Shown: piece by piece, positions 43,319-53,394 of the stretch
Layout of the letters: every line of letters begins with the position of its first letter
How positions within the stretch are numbered: the first letter of the stretch is position 1
Assembly (NCBI GenBank): GCA_013334925.1
Contig: JAAXWP010000004.1
Location: 1-64,000 of the forward strand
Origin: Chlorobiaceae bacterium
GTDB lineage: Bacteria > Bacteroidota > Chlorobiia > Chlorobiales > Chlorobiaceae
DNA: 64,000 nucleotides
Reading direction: 5' to 3'
Position numbers and translations under genes: made by a program
The notes under the pieces: generated by a model
Databases searched by the model: none
The model's input: the letters and a program-made list of their open reading frames with translations, nothing else
Told to the model about the DNA's origin: nothing

Positions 43319-45097
43319 TTACGGAACCGCGTTTGCAGATGGTTTGAGTTTCCAGTCGTCAATATTGTAAAACGTCCCGGAGATATTGAGCAATGCCCCC
43401 TGAATTCGTTTCGAAAATCCGTGCGTCTCCGTGATCCAGTACAGGAAGGTCACCGGCTGGTCACGATGCAGGATCTGCTGATACTCCACCCAGTAAGGAC
43501 GAGCCTCCTCTGGCCGCATCTTCGTCTTGGCCAGCTCGCTGAGCTGTTCGATCCTCGGATTGCGATAACCGGTGAAGTTGAACCGGCTCTTCTCGAGGTC
43601 GGAACCCCAGACATCCATCGGATCGATCTCGAGACCGATCGACCAGCCGGCCATCCATGCGTCGAGTTTTCTGGACTGGAGGTTCTCGAAAAAGACATTC
43701 GACTCCTGCATCTCGATCTTGCACTCGATTCCGAGTTCCCTCAGATTCTGCTGGATAACCGTGCAGGCATAATTCCGGCGGTCGTTTCCGGCATTGGTGT
43801 AGAGCGTGAAACTGAACCTGCGGCCGTTTTTCTGACGAATGCCGTCAGGACCGGGCAGCCACCCCTCCTGCTCCAGGAGTTTCGCAGCAAGCGCCGGATC
43901 GTAGGTGAGCGGTTTGATCGTATCGTCGTAAGCCCACTTCAGCGACGGTGAAATATCGGTGTTGCAGATCGTGCCGTACTTTCCGAGATAGCCGTCGATG
44001 ATGGCCTCCCGATCGATCGCATGGGTCAGCGCCTGGCGAACGACGGAAGAACCGAACAGCGGATGAGGCCTGAACTTTTTGGTCTGGTTGTAGTAGTCGT
44101 GATCGATGTTCGACCAGCCGACATAGTCGAAGACACGGAGGCCCACTGTCCTGAGCTCGACATTCTGGTTGCCGCGCTGAATGGAGGTGAAATCCTCTGG
44201 TTTGACATTCTCGACCACATCGACGCCACCGGTCTGCAGCTGCGTCAGGCGCACCGTGTAATCGGGCACGATTCGGAACATGATCCTTCTGATATTGCCG
44301 GGTTTGGGCAACACGCATGAAGGATTCGACGAAAGGGTCACGTCCTGCTGCCGGTTCCAGGTAACAAGGCGGTAAGGACCGGAACCAACCGGTTGCATAT
44401 TCAGCTTCGATTCACGGAACTGATCCGGCCTGACGCTCTTCCAGACATGTTCAGGCACCGGAGTGAGCGACGTATGGAAAAGCGCGAGGTGCTCCGGTAC
44501 CGGTTTGTAGAAATGGAATACCAGCGTCGTGTCGTTCGGCGTCTCGATTGCCCGGTCGAAATCGACAGCCCCCTTGTCAGCACCGACAAGTTCGGCAAGA
44601 TACTGCTGACGCGGGCTGGCAATCACCGGATTTCCATAAAGGCGATAGGCGAACTTGAAATCACCGGCAACTACAGGCTTGCCGTCCTCCCAGCGTGCGT
44701 CACTCCGGAGAATATAGGTGATGGAACGGTGGTCGGGTGACATCGTCCAGGTTCTGGCAAGAGCCCCTTTCGGTGAGCGCCCCCCCTTGTCCGACACAGG
44801 GCGCAGGCTCTTTTCGAGAGCGAGGTAATTGAGCAACCCGGTGGAGGTGTCGAACTCGGCCTGCAGCAACGACGGATAGATGAGACCCGTTATGTTTCCT
44901 GAGGTTACCGAAGAAGCAAGCACCGGATTGAGATAATCCGCATCCCCAAGCATGGCGATCACCAGTGTCGTATCCCTTGCCGAACCCGAAAGCTGCTCAC
45001 CACCCTTCTGCCTGGAACAGCCAGAAAAAAGCAGCGCCGCCACGAGCACGAGCAGGAAAGAAAACGGTGAGGCTGTATTATTCGATTTCATCATCAT
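43319..45097 (-). CDS. Peptide-type ABC transporter substrate-binding lipoprotein (SBP family 5)
   Basis: LLFSGCSRQ lipobox; SBP_bac_5-like, e.g. VRQALTHAIDREAIIDGYLGKYG. Confidence 0.9.
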   Translation of the reverse strand: MMMKSNNTASPFSFLLVLVAALLFSGCSRQKGGEQLSGSARDTTLVIAMLGDADYLNPVLASSVTSGNITGLIYPSLLQAEFDTSTGLLNYLALEKSLRPVSDKGGRSPKGALARTWTMSPDHRSITYILRSDARWEDGKPVVAGDFKFAYRLYGNPVIASPRQQYLAELVGADKGAVDFDRAIETPNDTTLVFHFYKPVPEHLALFHTSLTPVPEHVWKSVRPDQFRESKLNMQPVGSGPYRLVTWNRQQDVTLSSNPSCVLPKPGNIRRIMFRIVPDYTVRLTQLQTGGVDVVENVKPEDFTSIQRGNQNVELRTVGLRVFDYVGWSNIDHDYYNQTKKFRPHPLFGSSVVRQALTHAIDREAIIDGYLGKYGTICNTDISPSLKWAYDDTIKPLTYDPALAAKLLEQEGWLPGPDGIRQKNGRRFSFTLYTNAGNDRRNYACTVIQQNLRELGIECKIEMQESNVFFENLQSRKLDAWMAGWSIGLEIDPMDVWGSDLEKSRFNFTGYRNPRIEQLSELAKTKMRPEEARPYWVEYQQILHRDQPVTFLYWITETHGFSKRIQGALLNISGTFYNIDDWKLKPSANAVP

Positions 45098-46106
45098 GAT
45101 AGAGAGGAGTTGGAGATTGACCCGACGTCACAGTCCGGTCCTTGTTGATCACGTTACGGATCCTTTCGGTAAGGGCCTCGGCTGCGACATAGCCGGAGTA
45201 TCGCTTCAGGAGGAAGTTGAGTGCCACCACCTCGATGATGACCGTGATGTTCTTGCCGGGAAAGATCGGCAACTGCACGAGGGGCAGATCGACGCCAAGC
45301 ACCTTGACGCTCTTCGTATCGAGACCGAGCCTTTCGTATTCAGCCTCCTTGCTCCATTCGAGCAGTTCGACAACCACCTGCACCACCTTCCGGTCGCGAA
45401 TCGCACGGATTCCGAAATTGGCACGGACGTCGACCACGCCAAGACCGCGAATCTCCATGAAATGGTCGATGATATTGTTCCTGGAAGCCACGATCGTCGA
45501 AGTCTCGCCTTTGCGCTTGAGCACCACCACATCGTCCGCGACCAGCCCGTGACCGCGCTCGACCAGATCGAGGGCGATTTCGGATTTGCCGAGCCCGCTC
45601 TTGCCGGTGATCAGCACCCCGACGCCATAAACGTCAACCATGGAGCCATGATACTGCTGGTACATGGAAAACTGCTCGTCCAGGAAATCGGTGATGAAAT
45701 AGATCGCCTTGGTCGATGAGTGCCGGGTAGTAAACACAGGAATACCAGCCTCGGTGGCCAGATCGATAAGATCCTGATCGAGCTTGTTGTTACTGGTCAG
45801 GATGATGCACGGCATCCTGAACTTGACGAAATTGGCGAACGCCTGCTTCCGGACATCATGGCCGAGATGGTTCAGGAACCTGGTTTCGGTATTGCCCAGA
45901 ATCTGCACCCGCTTGTAGGTAAACAGATTCGTGAAGCCGGCGATGGCCAGCCCCGGCCGATGGAGATCGCGTTCAAAGATGCGGCGATCCTGCTCATCGA
46001 CGCTGTTGAGACGGCGAAGCCTGATATCGGACTTTTCGCCGACATGTTCAAAAAAATAGGCGACCGTGATCGATCGCTTCTTCAATCCCTTCTGGTCGAA
46101 ATTCAT
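45078..46106 (-). CDS. hprK: HPr kinase/phosphorylase
   Basis: GVGVLITGKSGLGKSEIALDLVERGHGLVADDVV; EIRGLGVVDVRANFG. Confidence 0.96.
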   Translation of the reverse strand: MNFDQKGLKKRSITVAYFFEHVGEKSDIRLRRLNSVDEQDRRIFERDLHRPGLAIAGFTNLFTYKRVQILGNTETRFLNHLGHDVRKQAFANFVKFRMPCIILTSNNKLDQDLIDLATEAGIPVFTTRHSSTKAIYFITDFLDEQFSMYQQYHGSMVDVYGVGVLITGKSGLGKSEIALDLVERGHGLVADDVVVLKRKGETSTIVASRNNIIDHFMEIRGLGVVDVRANFGIRAIRDRKVVQVVVELLEWSKEAEYERLGLDTKSVKVLGVDLPLVQLPIFPGKNITVIIEVVALNFLLKRYSGYVAAEALTERIRNVINKDRTVTSGQSPTPLYHDDEIE

Positions 46107-46185
46107 GCTCGGGACATCATGGTGTTTGCTCTCCGCAGAATATCAGAACAGGGCCAGCAAGCTGACCCTGTTCCTTCATGTATGT

Positions 46186-46512
46186 TCAGACGATCTGCTG
46201 TTTCTCCTTGAACTTTTTCAGTTGACGTGTCAGCGATTCGACACAACTGTCGATGGCCTGCTCGTAGGTCTGGGCACCCTCCCTTGCCACAAAATCCCGT
46301 TGAGGCACATGTACGGTGATCTCGGCAATCTTGTTGTGCTCGAAATCGTGTTTCTGGTGATCGAGGATGACATGACAATTCATCGGCCCGGTATAATACT
46401 TCATCAGTCCCGCTGCCGCATCCTGGGCATAGCCTTCTATGCTGCCATGATTACTGGAATGACGAAGGGTAACCTTGACGGCAACCGCATCATTCGTAAA
46501 GGATTTTGTCAT
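46186..46512 (-). CDS. hpf: Ribosome hibernation promoting factor / sigma-54 modulation family
   Basis: KVTLRHSSNHGSIEGYAQDAA...QTYEQAIDSCVESLTRQLKKFKEK. Confidence 0.88.
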   Translation of the reverse strand: MTKSFTNDAVAVKVTLRHSSNHGSIEGYAQDAAAGLMKYYTGPMNCHVILDHQKHDFEHNKIAEITVHVPQRDFVAREGAQTYEQAIDSCVESLTRQLKKFKEKQQIV

Positions 46513-46587
46513 ACGTACCTCCGTTTATGAGTGAATACTGAAAAGAACGCAGCCGGGAATAAACCCGCTGAGCATAAAGCGGTCGTT

Positions 46588-47583
46588 TCAGGCTCTTGGA
46601 TGTGCTTTCTGGTAGACCTCCCTCAGCCTGTTGAAGGTGACATGGGTGTAAAGTTCCGTAGTGGTCAGGCTGCTGTGCCCAAGCATTTCGCTGACGCTTT
46701 TCAGGTCGGCTCCGGCATTCAGCAGATGAGTTGCAAAACTGTGCCGGAGAATATGGGGATTTTTTCTTTCTGACTCGGTAACCGAGGAGAGATACCGCTT
46801 TGTCATTCTCTGGACGAGCATTGGATATAGCTGTCTGCCTCTGATGGTGACGAATGCCCGGGCCGTTTCCTCAGCCCTCTCTAAAGATATTCTAAAGAAG
46901 TTTCGTCTGACTTCAAAATAATTTCTAAGTGCCTCGGAAGCAGGGGTTCCGAGAGGAACGACGCGCTGCTTGCGCCCTTTTCCGGTGACTTTGAGAAACC
47001 CGTTCTGCAGGTCGATGTCAGCCATTTGGAGATCGATCACCTCCGACAAACGGAGTCCGCAACCATAAAGAACCTCGAGCACGGCCAGGTCACGGGCGAC
47101 CTCGAAACTGACAGCAGCCGAAGCTTCGCCGTCAACGATTTCGGCGAGTCCCTTCCGATCAAACAGCCGCCCGGCCTCCTCCTCGCTCAGAAACTCCGGA
47201 ACCTTGCGCGGCAACCGCGGAGTCATGACCAGCGAAAGCGGTGAATGTTCGATGGAACCGGTATCGAGCAGAAACCGGTAACAGCTTTTGACCGCAGCGA
47301 GCTTTCGGGCGATCGAACGAGGCTGTATACCGCTTTCGAGCAGATGCCCCATGAACAGCCTCACATCAGGGACCGTGGTTCGGGCGGGGTCGATGGGCTC
47401 ACCTTCGGCAAGATTCCAGAGATTCCGGAGAAAAGAGAAAAACTGGACGAGATCGGTCCGGTAAGCAACCAGAGTTTTGGCGGAGAGGCCTCGCGCCGAC
47501 TCCAGATGCGACAGAAATGCCGTGACGCACGATTCGGGCGACGGCTGTTTCGCAGATTCAGGACTGTTGGAAGTGATAGTCAT
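46588..47583 (-). CDS. Tyrosine recombinase XerC/XerD
   Basis: YGCGLRLSEVIDLQ, HILRHSFATHLLNAGADLKSVSEMLGHSSLTTTELYTHV. Confidence 0.95.
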   Translation of the reverse strand: MTITSNSPESAKQPSPESCVTAFLSHLESARGLSAKTLVAYRTDLVQFFSFLRNLWNLAEGEPIDPARTTVPDVRLFMGHLLESGIQPRSIARKLAAVKSCYRFLLDTGSIEHSPLSLVMTPRLPRKVPEFLSEEEAGRLFDRKGLAEIVDGEASAAVSFEVARDLAVLEVLYGCGLRLSEVIDLQMADIDLQNGFLKVTGKGRKQRVVPLGTPASEALRNYFEVRRNFFRISLERAEETARAFVTIRGRQLYPMLVQRMTKRYLSSVTESERKNPHILRHSFATHLLNAGADLKSVSEMLGHSSLTTTELYTHVTFNRLREVYQKAHPRA

Positions 47584-48419
47584 GACAATGTCACGCCGAC
47601 AAGCTCCTCGTTCTCCCTGATATAGTACAACATACCTCCCCGAACGAGGAAGTTGTTGAACAGCGGTGCCGACGACGATGCCGACATGACATCCTCGTAG
47701 ACGATGCGGTCACCCTGAATCACCCTGATCCCGGAACTCCAGGTTCCGGTCAGTGCTGAGGGCGTGTGCCTTGCCTCAGCCACGTATCGGCCGGATTCGA
47801 TGCTCTCGACTGGTCCCTCCGCCGTCGGGCGTACTTCCGAAAGCACGATACCTTGCCGCTCCTCCTCGCTGACTGCAGACATCCTGAGCAGATTCGGGCG
47901 ATCGAATCCGGTACCGAGCGACTCGATCACTTCACCGGTCATCGGATCGATGAGCCAGTACTCGCGCTCCGGAAAACCGGCAAACAGATGCGTACGATAA
48001 ACCAGAAACGAGTTGCCGAGATTGGCCGCGAACACGGCCTCGGGACGCCCCCATACCACCTTGCCGCCTATGGGATCCACCGCCCAGACCCCCTGGTGTT
48101 CAGGGCTGCCGGACTGGAAGGAGTGACAATAGAGCAGACCTCCCCATACCGTTTCGAGGCCGATCATCCATCCGTCGCCGACAGGTATCTCTCCCCCGGT
48201 TCCTGCCGCGGGCACGAACGCATCGCAGCGGGTCATGCCGGTCGGAACATCGATGCAGAAGATCGAGGATGTACGTGTCGCCGGGAAGCGTTTGAGACCG
48301 GCAACAAGTCCCTCGCCAGGAAACATCAGCTGCCAGATCACCGATCCGGTTCCTCCCTGCCAGGACCATGAGCGAAGCCTGGTACCAGCTCCCTGCAAAC
48401 CACTATTTTGCTCCATCAT
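47580..48419 (-). CDS. Conserved hypothetical protein, beta-propeller-like composition
   Basis: WAVDPIGGKVVWGRPEAVF, YWLIDPMTGEVIESL; 4-nt overlaps with both neighbours. Confidence 0.75.
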   Translation of the reverse strand: MMEQNSGLQGAGTRLRSWSWQGGTGSVIWQLMFPGEGLVAGLKRFPATRTSSIFCIDVPTGMTRCDAFVPAAGTGGEIPVGDGWMIGLETVWGGLLYCHSFQSGSPEHQGVWAVDPIGGKVVWGRPEAVFAANLGNSFLVYRTHLFAGFPEREYWLIDPMTGEVIESLGTGFDRPNLLRMSAVSEEERQGIVLSEVRPTAEGPVESIESGRYVAEARHTPSALTGTWSSGIRVIQGDRIVYEDVMSASSSAPLFNNFLVRGGMLYYIRENEELVGVTLS

Positions 48420-49153
48420 CTCGCTGAACGTTCGAGTTTGTAGATCGTTACGGCAACGGTCTGGTCGCCGGTTGCATCGTAATTCTTCGTCGAGGTGATC
48501 TCGAAACCGTTTTCACGAACCAGTTCGACGAACTGCTCGGCAAGACGCCGCCTCGGATCGGCGATATAGGCTGCACCACCCTCTTTCAGCAGGGTGTCAA
48601 GCGCGGTAACGATCGGCAGAAGATTAACCCGTTCGTAGAGCACATCGGCAGCAATGACGATATCGTATTTTTCATCGATGCGCACCATCCGCCAGTCAAG
48701 GCGCCCGGTGTCGAGCGACACTCCGTTGCGCAATGCGTTGTACACCACAAACCGGAGCGCTTCGGTCGAGTAATCCGTGGCGATTGCCCGGGCACCTTTC
48801 TTTGCTGCCGCCACACTGGCCATACCAACGCCGGCCCCAAGCTCGATGACCGATTTGCCTTCGACATCCAGCTCCTCCATAATCATGTGTGACAAGGTCA
48901 CGGCCGCTGGCCAGATCTCGGCCCAGTAGGGCATCTGTTCATCCTTCAGAAACTCTTCGGGATCGATCCGGTCAAGAAGGGCATAACTGTCACGAACACT
49001 GAGAAAACGGAAATCGGCTTCTCCGAACCGGTGCGGGCTCTCCTGAAGATCGTATTCGGAAGCAAGTTCGTCATGAATCCGAAGCAACTCCGTCTGGATA
49101 GCAGCATCATCCGGCACTGAAGCAGCCGGAACATGATAGCGGGATGTAATCAT
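48416..49153 (-). CDS. Class I SAM-dependent methyltransferase (METTL21/nicotinamide-N-methyltransferase-like)
   Basis: MPYWAEIWPAAVTLSHMI, VIELGAGVGMASVAAAKKGARAIATDYS; start at MITSRYHV. Confidence 0.85.
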   Translation of the reverse strand: MITSRYHVPAASVPDDAAIQTELLRIHDELASEYDLQESPHRFGEADFRFLSVRDSYALLDRIDPEEFLKDEQMPYWAEIWPAAVTLSHMIMEELDVEGKSVIELGAGVGMASVAAAKKGARAIATDYSTEALRFVVYNALRNGVSLDTGRLDWRMVRIDEKYDIVIAADVLYERVNLLPIVTALDTLLKEGGAAYIADPRRRLAEQFVELVRENGFEITSTKNYDATGDQTVAVTIYKLERSAR

Positions 49154-49278
49154 ATCGAGGGTTGACTGAAGGGGTGTAACAGGCAAATATCGCCATGAAG
49201 TTAATGAAAATCCCGTCGGTTTTCTATTTTGCGGCAATCAGGCATGACCCGTATCAACAACAAATTACCGAAACCACC

Positions 49279-49632
49279 ATGAAAAAAGAGATTCTCGAAG
49301 TCTTCGACAACACCTATCCCGGCAGGGACTACACGATCCAGATCGTCAATCCCGAGTTCACCTCGGTCTGCCCGAAAACCGGCCTGCCCGATTTCGGAAC
49401 GATCACGATCACCTATGTGCCAGATAAAACCTGCATCGAGCTCAAGTCACTCAAGTACTATTTCCTCGAGTTCCGCAATGCCGGCATCTTTTATGAAAAC
49501 ATCACCAACCGGATTCTTGACGATCTCGTTTCAGCCTGCATGCCGAAAAGCATGACCGTCAAAACCGACTGGAACGCAAGGGGCGGCATCACCGAAACCG
49601 TCACCGTCACCTACACCGCTTCGCAGAACTGA
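49279..49632 (+). CDS. queF: NADPH-dependent 7-cyano-7-deazaguanine (preQ0) reductase
   Basis: FTSVCPKTGLPDFGTITITYVPDKTCIELKSLKYYF. Confidence 0.96.
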   Translation: MKKEILEVFDNTYPGRDYTIQIVNPEFTSVCPKTGLPDFGTITITYVPDKTCIELKSLKYYFLEFRNAGIFYENITNRILDDLVSACMPKSMTVKTDWNARGGITETVTVTYTASQN

Positions 49633-49653
49633 CCCATCCCCGGAACGCAGAAA

Positions 49654-49680
49654 ACCCCGGAGGGACACTCCGGGGCTCTT
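49654..49680. terminator. Rho-independent terminator between queF and pscC
   Basis: CCCCGGAGggacaCTCCGGGGctctt. Confidence 0.7.
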
Positions 49681-49701
49681 CTGATATTCTGTAAGTCGGG
49701 A

Positions 49702-50322
49702 TCAGTATTTCTCGAAAAGCCAGATACCGATGGTCTTTGCCTCGTCATCCGTGATTCCGGAGCCCGGGAAACCCTGCATACGCTTGACGATCAGGTTAAC
49801 CTGGCCAGTCTTCTTGTACTTGGTGTTCAGAGCATCCTTGACGGAATCGAGCGTGTGGCACTTGTTGCAGCGGTTGTCAACCAGGGTCTTTGCGGCAGCG
49901 AAATCAAAACCAGCAGGTGCCGGAGGAACGTCGCTGACCGTAGGTTTCTTGTTGAGGAAGGCATCAAGATCTTCAACTGACCTGATGTACTTGCCTTCAA
50001 GCGTCGTGGTGCGGCCCTGCTCCCAGTAGATACGGAGGCTGAAGAACATCACCATGACGATCACGAAGATGCTCAGAGGGAAGCTCAGGAACCACTTGTC
50101 ACTGATGGCGCCGGACATCTTGCCGAGGCCCATGATAATGAGCGAAGCACAGAAGATGAGCAGGAACCAGCCCATGAAAGACCTGAGCGGAGTGAGAATA
50201 ACCGAAGCATTCGGTGCCGGGACATAGCCGGTGAGGAACGACACGCCGAAGAACAAGGCCCCCATTAAGGCAGCTCCGCCAATTGCCAGGGCAATCAGCT
50301 TACCATTTGACTTGTTGTCCAT
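49702..50322 (-). CDS. pscC: Photosynthetic reaction-centre cytochrome c (PscC, cytochrome cz)
   Basis: 206 aa, N-terminal TM helices, C-terminal heme domain with DNRCNKCHTLDSV. Confidence 0.9.
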   Translation of the reverse strand: MDNKSNGKLIALAIGGAALMGALFFGVSFLTGYVPAPNASVILTPLRSFMGWFLLIFCASLIIMGLGKMSGAISDKWFLSFPLSIFVIVMVMFFSLRIYWEQGRTTTLEGKYIRSVEDLDAFLNKKPTVSDVPPAPAGFDFAAAKTLVDNRCNKCHTLDSVKDALNTKYKKTGQVNLIVKRMQGFPGSGITDDEAKTIGIWLFEKY

Positions 50323-50559
50323 GACTGGTAGTTGAATTTGGTGTTAGCCGCTTGTCAGAAATTATAATTGAAGATAAACATTATTGTCAAAGGCGGCAAA
50401 CAATTAAGCTCAAAAAGGTGTTTGCGGCATCACCCTGCGTCTGACCCCCGGCAGACACTAAAAAGCAGAGGCCCAAATGAGCTGCAGTACTTTGGAACTC
50501 GCGCACCTGTGGTTATGTTGTTTTAGAAAACGGTCAAAATCATCCCGGAACAACGCCTC

Positions 50560-53307
50560 ATGATTACCTCGACAACCAGCGTCGTCGATTTTGAAAAGTC
50601 TGCGCGCGATTTCAGGTTTCTGCTCGACTGCTTCATCGATGTACTCAACGACCTCGGGCATGAAGCGCTCGCCACCCACCTGAGAAACGGTGGGGCTTTT
50701 CCCGTTCTGGATACCGGAAACCTCGAACGGACCGTGCAGGCATGGTCGATCGTTTTCCAGCTGCTGAACATGGCAGAAGAGAACTCCGCAGCCCAGTATC
50801 GGCGCACCATGGAATCGAAGGAGGGGGTGGAAGCGCTTCCGGGACTCTGGGGTGAAACCCTCACCCGTCTGCAGGAGCTTGGCATTACGCAGGAGGAGAT
50901 CGCCGGCGAACTCACGTATATAGAGGTCGGGCCAACCCTGACGGCCCATCCGACCGAAGCCAAGCGGAGAACCGTACTCGAACAGCACCGAGAGCTCTAT
51001 CTCCTGCTCGTCAAGCGCGAAAACCGCATGTGGACCCCCGCAGAACAGACGGCAATCCGCTCGGAGATCAAGGCAACGATAGAACGGCTCTGGCGTACGG
51101 GTGAAATCCTGTTCGAAAAACCCGAGGTCAGCGCGGAGCGACGCAACGTGCTGCACTACCTGCATACGATTTTCCCTGATGTGCTGCCCATGCTCGACCG
51201 TCGGCTTGAACATGCCTGGAGTTCGGCAGGCTTCGATCCGGCCCTTACAGCCGACCCCCGCAACTTTCCGCGACTCGGTTTCGGAAGCTGGGTGGGCGGC
51301 GACAGGGACGGACATCCTCTGGTGACCGCTGAAACCACCCGCCAGACTCTCGTCGAGATGCGACGTCATGCACTCAGGATCGTACATCACCAACTCGAAC
51401 GGCTGGCATCCAAACTCAGCCTTTCGGAGCGGTTCCAGTCACCGGAAACGAACATGGCCGGACGAATGAGGGAACTGCAGCGCGCTCTGGGCGCAGAAGG
51501 AGACGCGGCTCTCGACCGTAACCCCCAGGAGCCCTGGCGCCAGTTCGTCAACCTCATGATCACGGCGCTTCCGGAGTCGGCAGAAGAGTCTCCGGCAACA
51601 GGTCACTACCGGCGCCATAACGAACTGCTGCAGGACCTTTCGCTGCTGGGTTCTTCTCTCAGGGAAATCGGGGCAGGGAACGTCGCGCATGAAGATATCG
51701 CCCCGGTATACCGTATTGTGCAGACTTTCGGATTCCACCTTGGAAAGCTCGACATCAGGCAGAACAGCCGTTTTCACGACCTGGCAATCTCCCAGCTCAT
51801 GACCTCCGCCGGGCTGGATGGCAGCGCTTACCTCGAATGGAACGATGCCGAACGACTGGAGTTCCTGAACCGTGAACTGCTCTCTCCCCGTCCGTTCACC
51901 CACCCGGACATGCATACCGGACCCGAAGCCGAGGCAGTGCTCTCCTGTTACCGGGTGCTGTTCGAACAGGTCAGGGAGTTCGGGTATGAAGGCATCGGGA
52001 CCCTTATCGTCAGCATGACCAGAAGCCTGCCGGACCTGCTTGTCATCTACCTGTTCGCACGGGAGGTAGGTCTCATGACCACGTATGATGGCGGAGATGC
52101 CTGCCCGATCCCCGTCGTCCCGCTGTTCGAAACTATCGACGACCTCAGGAAAAGCGCTGGAATCCTGAGCTCGTTTCTGGAACATCCGGTGACCAGGAGA
52201 AGCCTCGCCTGTCAGCAGCAGCGCCAGGGTGGGCGGCGCCCCGTCCAGCAGGTCATGGTGGGATACAGCGACAGCAACAAGGATGGCGGAATCGTTTCGA
52301 GCCTCTGGAGCCTCTACCGGGCAGAGGAGGAGATGATGGAGGCCGGCAGACAGCAAGGTATCGACATCCTGTTTTTCCATGGACGCGGCGGAAGCATCAG
52401 CCGCGGTGCCGGACCGACACACCGCTTCATCAGGGCTCAGCCCCACGGAGCCCTCGATGCCGGGCTCAGGGTCACCGAGCAGGGAGAGACCATCGCCCAG
52501 AAGTACGCGAACAGGATCAGTGCCGCCTACAACCTCGAGCTGTTCCTTGCCGGCGTGACCGAAGCGCGTCTCGTGCACCGGCATAGCGGCAGAAAGCGTC
52601 ATCCGCTCGAACAGACCATGGACTTCCTTTCACTCAAGAGCCATGAGGCATACCGCCGGCTCATCGAGACACCGGGTATGCTCGACTTTTTCCGTCAGGC
52701 GACCCCCATCGACATCATCGAGTCGAGCCGGATCGGTTCGCGACCATCGAGGCGGACGGGCAATCCGAGCCTCGAAGACCTCCGCGCCATACCATGGGTC
52801 TTCAGCTGGAACCAGGCCCGCTTCGGCATTTCGGGATGGTACGGTGCCGGTTCGGCGCTCGAGGAGTTGCGGGCTGCAGACCCTAAAGTATTCAATACCC
52901 TTGTGGACAGCGATTTCTCCTGGGCACCATTCCATTACATCATCAGCAACGTCGCAACCAGTCTCCTGACCGTCGATCTCTGGATCATGCAGCAATATGC
53001 CGCTCTCGTTGAGGATGATCTTGTCAGGGACAGCGTGATGAGCCAGATCACTGCCGAATATCTCAAATGCAGGCGACTGCTGGTTAAAATCTATGGCGGA
53101 AAGCTCGAAGAGAAACTGCTCAGCGTACACCGCTTCATCAGTGCCCGGCAGGAGGGGCTTGCCATGCTGCACGGACTGCAGATCGATCTGCTGAGGCGCT
53201 GGAGAAAACTCGGTGCAGAGGGTAACACCAAAGAGGCCGAAGCACTGCTTCCGGAGCTGCTGCTGACAGTCAACGCCATCTCCGGCGGCCTGCGCACGAC
53301 CGGCTGA
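50560..53307 (+). CDS. ppc: Phosphoenolpyruvate carboxylase
   Basis: LTAHPTEAKRRTVLE, GSWVGGDRDGHP, VMVGYSDSNKDGG, FFHGRGGSISRGAGPTH. Confidence 0.97.
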   Translation: MITSTTSVVDFEKSARDFRFLLDCFIDVLNDLGHEALATHLRNGGAFPVLDTGNLERTVQAWSIVFQLLNMAEENSAAQYRRTMESKEGVEALPGLWGETLTRLQELGITQEEIAGELTYIEVGPTLTAHPTEAKRRTVLEQHRELYLLLVKRENRMWTPAEQTAIRSEIKATIERLWRTGEILFEKPEVSAERRNVLHYLHTIFPDVLPMLDRRLEHAWSSAGFDPALTADPRNFPRLGFGSWVGGDRDGHPLVTAETTRQTLVEMRRHALRIVHHQLERLASKLSLSERFQSPETNMAGRMRELQRALGAEGDAALDRNPQEPWRQFVNLMITALPESAEESPATGHYRRHNELLQDLSLLGSSLREIGAGNVAHEDIAPVYRIVQTFGFHLGKLDIRQNSRFHDLAISQLMTSAGLDGSAYLEWNDAERLEFLNRELLSPRPFTHPDMHTGPEAEAVLSCYRVLFEQVREFGYEGIGTLIVSMTRSLPDLLVIYLFAREVGLMTTYDGGDACPIPVVPLFETIDDLRKSAGILSSFLEHPVTRRSLACQQQRQGGRRPVQQVMVGYSDSNKDGGIVSSLWSLYRAEEEMMEAGRQQGIDILFFHGRGGSISRGAGPTHRFIRAQPHGALDAGLRVTEQGETIAQKYANRISAAYNLELFLAGVTEARLVHRHSGRKRHPLEQTMDFLSLKSHEAYRRLIETPGMLDFFRQATPIDIIESSRIGSRPSRRTGNPSLEDLRAIPWVFSWNQARFGISGWYGAGSALEELRAADPKVFNTLVDSDFSWAPFHYIISNVATSLLTVDLWIMQQYAALVEDDLVRDSVMSQITAEYLKCRRLLVKIYGGKLEEKLLSVHRFISARQEGLAMLHGLQIDLLRRWRKLGAEGNTKEAEALLPELLLTVNAISGGLRTTG

Positions 53308-53394
53308 ACGCTTTTCGGGAAAGAGCGGTTTTTTGCGTATCGTTATCTGATATGAATGCAGTTCCGAGTGGTCAACCCCCAACCACTGTCCCAC

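Noticed and set aside
51439-52602. 387-aa ORF antisense to ppc
   Set aside because: Mirror-frame ORF; ppc motifs on the plus strand are unambiguous.
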